Assembly (NCBI GenBank): GCA_023230265.1
Contig: JALNXR010000113.1
Span: 1 to 6,705, forward strand
From: Bacteroidales bacterium
GTDB taxonomy: Bacteria > Bacteroidota > Bacteroidia > Bacteroidales > UBA932
Direction: 5' to 3'
Length of the DNA: 6,705 bases
The notes under the pieces were generated by a model. It searched no databases. It was given only the letters and a program-made list of their open reading frames with translations, and had not been told where the DNA came from. A program made the position numbers and the translations under genes. Each line of letters starts with the position of its first letter. Positions within the stretch are counted from its first letter, which is position 1. Positions 1 through 6,462 of the stretch are shown in pieces.

Positions 1-833
<833 letters not shown>

Positions 834-865
834 TTAAGCAATATTAAACCTTTGTAGTATAAGTG

Positions 866-932
866 AGTCAAAAAGGTGAACAGTAATCTGTATCTATTAT
901 GTTTTTTTAGGCCATTGGTACGATTTTTGACT
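866..932 (+). repeat. 9-bp inverted repeat in the lipoprotein gene leader
   Basis: AGTCAAAAA (866-874) is the exact reverse complement of TTTTTGACT (924-932), with 49 nt between. If transcription starts near the upstream palindrome, this could close a long-range stem in the 5' leader. It could equally be two operator half-sites. The arms are A/T-rich and the loop is long, so chance is a real possibility. Confidence 0.25.
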
Positions 933-939
933 ATATTTA
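932..939 (+). promoter_or_regulatory. Weak candidate -7 box for the lipoprotein/porin unit
   Basis: TATATTTA matches the Bacteroidota -7 consensus TAnnTTTG except at the last base. It would give a short leader of about 25 nt. A TTGG lies at 915-918, but it is only about 14 nt away, closer than the usual spacing of about 19-21. This is an alternative to a start at the upstream palindrome. Confidence 0.22.
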
Positions 940-958
940 CAATAGAATTTTAAAACAC

Positions 959-966
959 AGGAGGTG
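959..966 (+). promoter_or_regulatory. Strong Shine-Dalgarno for the lipoprotein gene
   Basis: AGGAGGTG is a near-full anti-16S match that ends 4 nt before ATG 971. It fixes the start of the lipoprotein gene. It is noteworthy because most genes in Bacteroidota, including the others in this window, lack a recognisable Shine-Dalgarno, which suggests high translation of this gene. Confidence 0.8.
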
Positions 967-970
967 TGCA

Positions 971-2101
971 ATGAAAAACATTTTTTTGACATTACTCTTT
1001 TTCGGGTTGCTTTTAAGCTCTTGTGGCACTTCAACCTATTACTCGTCTGCATATTATGACGATGCTACCTACTACAAGCCAACCGACAGAGATCTCACAA
1101 AAGAGGTTACAAGAGATAATGAGCTTGATGATCTCAGGGAGAGGACTATCTCAATTGTAAATCTCAGAATAAACAACCAGACATCAAACGAGATAGTTCT
1201 AAACAGTGATGATGACACTGTTCTGATTGAGCCTTATCAATCCTACGAAGAGCTCATCAGAAAATTCGAAGATCCTGAGTACAATCTGGAAATATCGGTT
1301 GTAGAGGATGATGACTATTATCAAAGCTATTACGGAAATCCCTGGTTTTACGGAGATCCCTGGCTTTACGGTTCCTCATATTTACGTTACAACTACTCCT
1401 GGTACTCTCCATGGTATCGTCCGTGGCACTATAACTGGTATAATCCGGCGTTTTCACACTACTGGAATCCGTGGCACTATAACTGGGACTCTCCATGGTA
1501 TTACGGCTGGTACGATCCCTATTACTCACCAATGTACGGATACTGGGGTTACATGCCCTATTACGGATACCATCAAACCCCTTACTACTACAGCCATGAA
1601 AGAAGGGATGTCTACTACGGTAAAAGGGAGAATGACAACCAGAGCGGCGGGGGAGGAACCGGTGTGAGATCCGGGGGAAGTTATCTGAGAAGATCAGGAA
1701 GATATAGTGCTGTCGAGCAGGTGAGAGGCAGTGACAATTTACAGGTTAACAACATGAATGTCCGGCAGAACTCAGAGAACACTCCCACCACACGCAGCTT
1801 ATACAGAAGAGATAATCCAAGGGGAGAGGAGAGGATAACCTCTTATCCTGCTCAAAAAAATTACAGACCGGCAATCAGGCAATCCGGATCAGCAGGAACA
1901 GAAAAAAAATCATCATCCTGGAGCAGATCTTCATCCGGTAATTCAAGCAGTTACGAAAGAAGAGGAAGCAGTTCCTCGTCAACTACATACACTCCGCCCC
2001 CGGTAAGCAGCTCTTCATCTTCATCTTCATCCTCTTCATCATCCCAGGGAAGCACTGAGAGAAGCACCCAGTCCGGTGGAGGTTCAATTTACAGAAGATA
2101 G
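971..2101 (+). CDS. Tyr/Trp-rich lipoprotein with Ser-rich tail, function unknown
   Basis: A 376-residue protein with no function I can name. It begins with a lipoprotein signal peptide: Lys2, a hydrophobic stretch from Ile4 to Leu15, and a lipobox ending LSSC with Cys18 as the lipidated residue. It is therefore predicted to be anchored in an outer or inner membrane leaflet. Residues 19-115 look like a normal acidic domain (DLTKEV, VNLRINNQ, VLIEPYQSYEEL) that could fold. Residues 116-207 are extreme: 29 Tyr and 12 Trp in 92 positions, with units such as YGNPWF/YGDPWL and two copies of PWHYNW (151-156 and 167-172). Residues 210-376 are rich in Arg, Gly and Ser, with a run of 13 Ser (346-358), and are probably disordered. 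A strong Shine-Dalgarno precedes it. The stop codon lies 3 nt before the start of a FadL-type porin gene, so the two products probably act together at the outer membrane. The aromatic region could bind glycans or peptidoglycan, or self-associate, but this is inference only. Confidence 0.85.
   Translation: MKNIFLTLLFFGLLLSSCGTSTYYSSAYYDDATYYKPTDRDLTKEVTRDNELDDLRERTISIVNLRINNQTSNEIVLNSDDDTVLIEPYQSYEELIRKFEDPEYNLEISVVEDDDYYQSYYGNPWFYGDPWLYGSSYLRYNYSWYSPWYRPWHYNWYNPAFSHYWNPWHYNWDSPWYYGWYDPYYSPMYGYWGYMPYYGYHQTPYYYSHERRDVYYGKRENDNQSGGGGTGVRSGGSYLRRSGRYSAVEQVRGSDNLQVNNMNVRQNSENTPTTRSLYRRDNPRGEERITSYPAQKNYRPAIRQSGSAGTEKKSSSWSRSSSGNSSSYERRGSSSSSTTYTPPPVSSSSSSSSSSSSSQGSTERSTQSGGGSIYRR
1331..1366 (+). 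repeat. Two tandem 18-nt units within the lipoprotein gene
   Basis: Units 1331-1348 and 1349-1366 differ at only two positions (TACGGAAATCCCTGGTTT against TACGGAGATCCCTGGCTT). They encode YGNPWF and YGDPWL. A third, degenerate unit starts TACGG at 1367. The period is a multiple of three, so copy-number change would keep the frame. Confidence 0.8.
1420..1486 (+). repeat. Exact 19-nt direct repeat within the lipoprotein gene
   Basis: TCCGTGGCACTATAACTGG occurs at 1420-1438 and again at 1468-1486, 48 nt apart and in the same frame, encoding PWHYNW twice. A second repeat, ACTCTCCATGGTAT, occurs at 1404-1417 and 1488-1501 and encodes SPWY. Exact nucleotide identity points to recent internal duplication rather than convergence of amino acids. 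Confidence 0.85.
2006..2044 (+). repeat. Poly-Ser codon run (13 codons), TCTTCA microsatellite
   Basis: Thirteen consecutive serine codons begin AGC AGC and continue mostly as TCT/TCA/TCC. Three consecutive TCTTCA units lie at 2012-2029. Expansion or loss of 6-nt units would change the length of the serine linker near the C-terminus without a frameshift. Confidence 0.8.
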
Positions 2102-2104
2102 GTT

Positions 2105-3643
2105 ATGAAAAGGATCATTTTAGTTACAGGGGCACTGTTGATACTGAATGTTGCAGATGCCCAGGACAGATTTGACGCACTCAGATACTCTCAGATTTTC
2201 TATGAGGGGAGTGCACGAAGCATTGCAATGGGAAATGCCTTTACCTCAGTGGGTGGGGATCTTGGTGCTATTGGTATCAATCCTGCAGGTTCGGGGCTTT
2301 ACAGGTATTCAGAATTTATGTTTACCCCCTCTCTGGCAACCACAAAAAGAAGCACAGACTACCTGGGGATGACCAGTTATGAAAATATGTCAAAACTCTA
2401 TTTTTCTGCAGGTTATGTAAATAGCATAAATAATAACCGCAATACTTCAAGAATAAGAGGTGTTAATATTTCTATAGCAATCAACAGGTTAAATAACTTT
2501 AACAGCCGTCTGTTTGCTGAGGGCAGGGAAGCTCAGACAAGCTGGCTGGGAGCCATAGCCGCCAACACTGCCGGATTCCCGTCTTCAGAACTTGATATTC
2601 AAAGCAGTGATGACACATACCCCTACTTCGAAAGCGGAGCTCCATGGAAATCTGTTCTTGCCTGGAATTCCAATCTTCTGGACCTGCTGCCTGACTCTTC
2701 TGAAGATTATATTGCAGCTACAGAAAATATTTCCGGTCTGAGTATTATTCCGGCAGGAGATCTGGACCAGAACTATCTGAGAGAGACAAAAGGAGGAGCA
2801 TCTGAGTTTATAGTAAATCTCTCTGCCAACATCTCCGATAGATTATTTATTGGCGGGAGCGTAGGGATTCAGTCTATCCAATACTCTGATTATCAAAGAT
2901 ATGGGGAGTCCGCTGTGAACACATCCGATTTCGATTCACAATTCAGGAGTTTTACTCACATATTCAGATTAAACACCACCGGTACCGGAATCAATGCCAA
3001 AGCCGGAGTGATCTTTATCCCCTTCGAGGGTCTCAGACTCGGGGCTGCCGTGGCAACTCCCACCTACACTACCCTTACTGACGAGTGGGACGAAAGTATC
3101 CGGTCTGTATTTTCTGACGGTTATTCCCAATCCATAACATCTCCCCTCGGTCAATTTAAATATATAGTAGTCTCTCCCGCAAGGTTTAATTTTGGAGCCT
3201 CGTTTGTTTTTGGTAAATACGGACTGATAACTGCAGATTACGAATTGGCAGACTACTCTGCAATAAAGATGAAAGTGAGGGACTCGTACCAAAGAACTGC
3301 CTTTTCTTACGAGAATGAGAGTATTTCAGAAGAGTTCATACTTGCCGGGAACCTGAGGATAGGCGTGGAATTCAGGCCCAGCCCCTCTTTTGCAATCCGT
3401 GCAGGCTACTCAAATTATCAAAGTGCTGAGAGAGATTTCAATGATGCCGTAAACTTTGTAGCAGCAGGTTTAGGATACAGAGGAAGCCGGGGCTTCTTTG
3501 CAGATGTGGCTTTCCAGGGTTTGGTAGGATCCTCTGAGAACTTTTCACTCTACGACGATTACAGGACAAATGTCTCATCCCCTGTTGGTGAGCTGACAAA
3601 GAGCGGATTTAAAATTCTGACTACTATAGGTTTTAGATTTTAA
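2105..3643 (+). CDS. OmpP1/FadL/TodX-family outer-membrane beta-barrel transporter
   Basis: A 512-residue outer-membrane protein of the FadL superfamily, whose members let hydrophobic molecules such as fatty acids or aromatic hydrocarbons cross the outer membrane. Bacteroidota members are often labelled hemin receptor, but the substrate cannot be read from sequence. The signal peptide is residues 1-19, with likely cleavage after ADA (17-19) to leave Gln20. The N-terminal region after it has the family-like stretch ARSIAMGNAFTSVGGD (37-52) and the conserved NPAG (59-62), which fits the plugging N-terminal segment of FadL. Repeated amphipathic strands follow, including TGTGINAKAGVIFIP (292-306) and GLRLGAAVATPT (309-320). 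The chain ends in IGFRF, and a terminal Phe is the usual signal for barrel assembly by the BAM complex. The start lies 3 nt after the lipoprotein stop codon, so the two are very probably co-transcribed. The 3' end overlaps the convergent wbqC-like gene by 11 bp, with no terminator hairpin seen. Family call firm, substrate unknown. Confidence 0.9.
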   Translation: MKRIILVTGALLILNVADAQDRFDALRYSQIFYEGSARSIAMGNAFTSVGGDLGAIGINPAGSGLYRYSEFMFTPSLATTKRSTDYLGMTSYENMSKLYFSAGYVNSINNNRNTSRIRGVNISIAINRLNNFNSRLFAEGREAQTSWLGAIAANTAGFPSSELDIQSSDDTYPYFESGAPWKSVLAWNSNLLDLLPDSSEDYIAATENISGLSIIPAGDLDQNYLRETKGGASEFIVNLSANISDRLFIGGSVGIQSIQYSDYQRYGESAVNTSDFDSQFRSFTHIFRLNTTGTGINAKAGVIFIPFEGLRLGAAVATPTYTTLTDEWDESIRSVFSDGYSQSITSPLGQFKYIVVSPARFNFGASFVFGKYGLITADYELADYSAIKMKVRDSYQRTAFSYENESISEEFILAGNLRIGVEFRPSPSFAIRAGYSNYQSAERDFNDAVNFVAAGLGYRGSRGFFADVAFQGLVGSSENFSLYDDYRTNVSSPVGELTKSGFKILTTIGFRF

Positions 3644-4274
3644 GCCAAAGCACTGACTGAGGGCCTTCGTTAAAAAGCAGGTCAAGTACGGAGAGATTAT
3701 TGATAAATCCCGATTTATGGGCAAATACCTGGTGGTACTGCCCATCTTTTTTTACCCCTGTCTCAAATTGTTCAACTCTGTAACATCCCCTTTTGGGGTG
3801 AATGGCCTCTCTGAGGTCTATACCTTCAAACTCACGGGAATAACTTTCTGTAAGTATCACACTGCAATCAAATTCCAGTAGTGAGATTAAAAGGCGGATC
3901 AGGGAGAGATTCATTGAGAAGAGGTATTGGTGGTCAGCAGAGAGAAGCTCCCTGAGCTGATCGAAATAGTGTTCAAAATAGGGTGAAGATCTGTATGCAG
4001 AGATAATAGCTTTTATATGAATGCTTTTCCAGGGTTTTGAATTATCAATTTTCACCTGGGAGATTGTTTTGTTTCCACTCTGCCTCACAACAGGCACAAT
4101 CAGGGGCAATACCCCTGAGGAGCTGTAGATACAGCATCTGTTCCTGTAAGATTGTTTCTGATAGTTTTCCCGATTCTCAAGCAGAGCATACCCTGAACTG
4201 CATAAAAACCGGAAATAGGCCACAGGAGGCAAATATGCAGTTGAGAGGAGTGGTAAGGGAAAGGTATTATTCAT
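3633..4274 (-). CDS. WbqC-family protein
   Basis: A 213-residue protein that I recognise as the WbqC-like family. The family is named from an O-antigen cluster gene and is widespread in Bacteroidota; no reaction has been firmly assigned that I can state. Family landmarks are STAYLPPVAYF (11-21), ENYQKQSYRNRC (36-47), SAYRSSPYFEHYF (92-104), a conserved HPK (159-161), YHQVF (180-184) and the C-terminal GFINNLSVLDLLFNEGP (189-205). The length is full for the family, with no signal peptide or membrane segment, so it is expected in the cytoplasm. The start ATG 4274-4272 lies inside the end of lpxA: the 8 bases ATGAATAA hold both this start and the lpxA stop, which points to translational coupling. 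The 3' end overlaps the convergent porin gene by 11 bp. Its place in the lipid A operon suggests an envelope-polysaccharide role, which is inference. Confidence 0.9.
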   Translation of the reverse strand: MNNTFPLPLLSTAYLPPVAYFRFLCSSGYALLENRENYQKQSYRNRCCIYSSSGVLPLIVPVVRQSGNKTISQVKIDNSKPWKSIHIKAIISAYRSSPYFEHYFDQLRELLSADHQYLFSMNLSLIRLLISLLEFDCSVILTESYSREFEGIDLREAIHPKRGCYRVEQFETGVKKDGQYHQVFAHKSGFINNLSVLDLLFNEGPQSVLWLKI

Positions 4275-5055
4275 TCAAAGAAGTTGCTACCTTTTTGATA
4301 ATCCCTCTTTTGGAGGACTTAATAAACTCTAGTACCATATCCCGTTGAGAAGTTGCCGGCATCACCGACTCAATTTTCTGACATGCATCAGTCACATTGA
4401 GTCCGGAGTTGTAGATAAGGCGGTAAATTTTTTCCAGTTCATCTATCTGATCCCTTGTGAAACCGTTTCTTCTTAGGCCAATAAGGTTGAGGCTGTAAAA
4501 GGCTACCGGTGCCCGTCCTATAAGTGTGAAAGGGGGTACATCTTTAAGCACAAGGATATCACCAGCGACCATAGAATAAGCACCTACCCGGCAAAACTGA
4601 TGCAGTCCGGTTTTACCACCCACATTGGCAAAATCACCGATCTCCACAAATCCTGAGAGAGCAACAAAACTTACAAGAATTACATTGTTACCAATAATGC
4701 AATCGTGCGCTATGTGAGTGTATGCCATAATCATACAGTTATCACCGACAACTGTTTTTCCCCTCCCTGCAGCAGTACCCCTGGCGATGGTTACAAATTC
4801 AAAAATTTTGTTTCCATCACCAATTTCAACCCAGGTCTCCTCCTTATTGTAGTGAAGATCCTGGGGATCACATCCGATAACAGTGTGAGAGGCAATCTTA
4901 CAGTTTCTGCCGATTCTTACCCTCTCCTTAATTACTACATTGTCACCAATTTCTGTCCCTTCACCTATCTCCACATTATTTTCTATGGTTGTGTACAATC
5001 CCACCTGGACCCCATGGCCCAGTTTTGCACCGGGGTGAATATTGTTCATCTTCAT
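4267..5055 (-). CDS. lpxA: UDP-N-acetylglucosamine O-acyltransferase (LpxA)
   Basis: First enzyme of lipid A synthesis: it moves a 3-hydroxyacyl chain from ACP to the 3-OH of UDP-GlcNAc in the cytoplasm, acting as a trimer. The N-terminal two thirds is a left-handed beta helix of hexapeptide repeats (VEIGEG, TEIGDN, VRIGRN, VEIGDG). The helical C-terminal part includes IGLRRNGFTRDQIDELEKIYRLIYNSG. Counting from ATG 5055, the catalytic His is residue 117 in THIAHDCIIG (E. coli His125), and QDLHY and LHQFC match E. coli QDLKY and VHQFC. The E. coli His144 position is Phe here (residue 136, in ALSGFVEIG). The residue aligned with E. coli Gly173, which governs acyl length, remains Gly (165), which is compatible with long chains. 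I chose ATG 5055 (262 residues). An in-frame GTG at 5064 and an ATG at 5049 are possible. The gene lies 11 nt after lpxC/fabZ and its stop overlaps the wbqC-like start. Confidence 0.95.
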   Translation of the reverse strand: MKMNNIHPGAKLGHGVQVGLYTTIENNVEIGEGTEIGDNVVIKERVRIGRNCKIASHTVIGCDPQDLHYNKEETWVEIGDGNKIFEFVTIARGTAAGRGKTVVGDNCMIMAYTHIAHDCIIGNNVILVSFVALSGFVEIGDFANVGGKTGLHQFCRVGAYSMVAGDILVLKDVPPFTLIGRAPVAFYSLNLIGLRRNGFTRDQIDELEKIYRLIYNSGLNVTDACQKIESVMPATSQRDMVLEFIKSSKRGIIKKVATSLNE

Positions 5056-5066
5056 AGGTGTCACAT

Positions 5067-6458
5067 TTATTTGTTTTTAATAACCTGAGCTACCATCTCT
5101 CCCTCACAAACAAGCGCCTTACCCACAAACACCTCCCCTCTCATCGCCACTATAGACCTTCTCAGGGGAGAGATCAGTTTCATCCTTATAACCAGAACAT
5201 CTCCGGGAACAACTTTTTTCTTGAACTTAACTTTGTCAATCTTGGCAAAATAGGTAGAGTAGCGATCCGGCTCGTCCAGTGTGGAGAGAACAAGTATTCC
5301 TCCCGCCTGGGCCATTGCTTCTACAATTAAAACACCGGGCATGACAGGTTCATCCGGGAAGTGTCCGATAAAGAAACCTTCGTTGATACCCACACACTTA
5401 ACTCCGGTAACGGTTTCAGGTGATATTTCTATTATCCTGTCCACCATAAGAAATGGAGGACGGTGGGGTAATAAACGCTTGATTGCGTTGATGTCGTAAA
5501 TTGGTTCTGAATTTGGATCATAAACGGGAACCTGATCCTCTGAATTTTGCAATAACTCGTTTCTCATAATGCTGGCTACTGTTGTATTAATTTTATGACC
5601 TGTTTTATTTGCTGATATCTTTGCCTTTGGATGACGACCTGATAGAAAAAGATCACCCAAAAGATCAATTAGTTTATGTCTGGCACATTCGTCCGGGAAT
5701 CTTAAACCCTCCGGATTAAGGTATCCCTTGCCAAATTCTGATGATAAAAATCCGGGATACCTGCTCTTTAACAGATTAAGCTCCTCCGGAAATGGTGAGT
5801 GATCCATCACGACTATCGCATTTTCGATTGCTCCCCCCTTTATCAATCCCGCCTTTAAGAGGGGTATGATATCCTTTAAATAGACAAATGTTCTGGCCGG
5901 AGCAATATCTTTTGTGAAATCCACTTTACTGTTCCAGCAGGCATTTTGTAATCCTATTACCGGTGAATCAAACTCAATAGTCAGATCTACAGACAGATCT
6001 CCGGAAACTGAGGGAGAAACTCTGATTCTGGAACCGTTTTCACCTTCTAAGAGTATCTCCTTTGCCGGTATGTAATATTTTTTTTCTGCCAACTGAAGAG
6101 CCGTCCCGCACTCTTTAATTCTTTTCGCATACTCCCAGGCACTCCCATCCAGAATAGGTAATTCAGGGCCATAAATCTTAACAAGAAGATTATCTATTTT
6201 AAATGCAAAAAGGGTTGCAAGAAGATGTTCAACGGTAGAGACAGAAATTCCGTTCCTTTCCAGGGTGGTTCCTCTTGTTGTTGTTGTAACATACTCAGCA
6301 AGTGCAGGTACAGATGGCTCACCGGGAAGATCTGATCTTATAAAAATCACTCCGTGATTCTCCGGTGCCGGTATAAGCTCCATCTTAACCTCAACTCCGG
6401 TATGAAGTCCTACACCAGAAAATGAGAGAATTCCGGCTATGGTTCTCTGTCTTTCCAT
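5067..6458 (-). CDS. lpxC/fabZ: LpxC-FabZ fusion: UDP-3-O-acyl-GlcNAc deacetylase / 3-hydroxyacyl-ACP dehydratase
   Basis: A 463-residue bifunctional cytoplasmic enzyme. LpxC (about residues 1-300) is the zinc-dependent deacetylase and committed step of lipid A synthesis. FabZ (about 320-463) dehydrates 3-hydroxyacyl-ACP in fatty acid elongation. Numbered from ATG 6458, LpxC shows SGVGLHTG (14-21), the catalytic Glu and zinc-binding His in VEHL (Glu77, His78), the zinc ligands His261 and Asp265 in RHKLIDLLGD, Asp269, and the active-site His288 in NKTGHKIN. These match E. coli Glu78, His79, His238, Asp242, Asp246 and His265. FabZ shows LLPHRPPFLMVDR (329-341), catalytic His366 in GHFPDEPVMPGV and catalytic Glu380 in EAMAQ, with the usual 14-residue spacing. 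The linker is about residues 300-318. Both halves look active. This fusion is characteristic of Bacteroidota and a few relatives. An in-frame GTG at 6461 directly precedes the chosen ATG. The gene starts 4 nt after the lpxD stop and ends 11 nt before lpxA. Confidence 0.96.
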   Translation of the reverse strand: MERQRTIAGILSFSGVGLHTGVEVKMELIPAPENHGVIFIRSDLPGEPSVPALAEYVTTTTRGTTLERNGISVSTVEHLLATLFAFKIDNLLVKIYGPELPILDGSAWEYAKRIKECGTALQLAEKKYYIPAKEILLEGENGSRIRVSPSVSGDLSVDLTIEFDSPVIGLQNACWNSKVDFTKDIAPARTFVYLKDIIPLLKAGLIKGGAIENAIVVMDHSPFPEELNLLKSRYPGFLSSEFGKGYLNPEGLRFPDECARHKLIDLLGDLFLSGRHPKAKISANKTGHKINTTVASIMRNELLQNSEDQVPVYDPNSEPIYDINAIKRLLPHRPPFLMVDRIIEISPETVTGVKCVGINEGFFIGHFPDEPVMPGVLIVEAMAQAGGILVLSTLDEPDRYSTYFAKIDKVKFKKKVVPGDVLVIRMKLISPLRRSIVAMRGEVFVGKALVCEGEMVAQVIKNK

Positions 6459-6462
6459 CACA

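Noticed and set aside
1257..1667. Overlapping frames on both strands within the Tyr/Trp-rich region
   Set aside because: Their repetitive peptides (for example repeated TEIPGF or ITGT units) are out-of-frame readings of the same DNA repeats. The real frame has a lipobox and a strong Shine-Dalgarno.
2148..2372. Plus-strand frame inside the porin gene
   Set aside because: Out-of-frame shadow of the signal peptide and NPAG region; no ribosome site or family match.
2969..3292. Minus-strand frame of 107 codons
   Set aside because: Antisense to beta-strand coding sequence of the porin; no recognisable domain.
4037..4348. Plus-strand frame across the wbqC-like/lpxA junction
   Set aside because: Antisense to two confidently recognised genes; the product has no family features.
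5062..5064. GTG as the lpxA start
   Set aside because: Two ATGs lie within the next six codons and family N-termini are short before the HPGA motif, so ATG 5055 was preferred. The choice between the starts is uncertain.
4705..5499. Three plus-strand frames opposite lpxA and lpxC/fabZ
   Set aside because: Shadows of enzymes with intact catalytic motifs on the other strand.
6459..6461. GTG as the lpxC/fabZ start
   Set aside because: An ATG follows immediately (6458-6456) and gives the usual short N-terminus before SGVGLHTG; GTG would add only one residue. It is not excluded.
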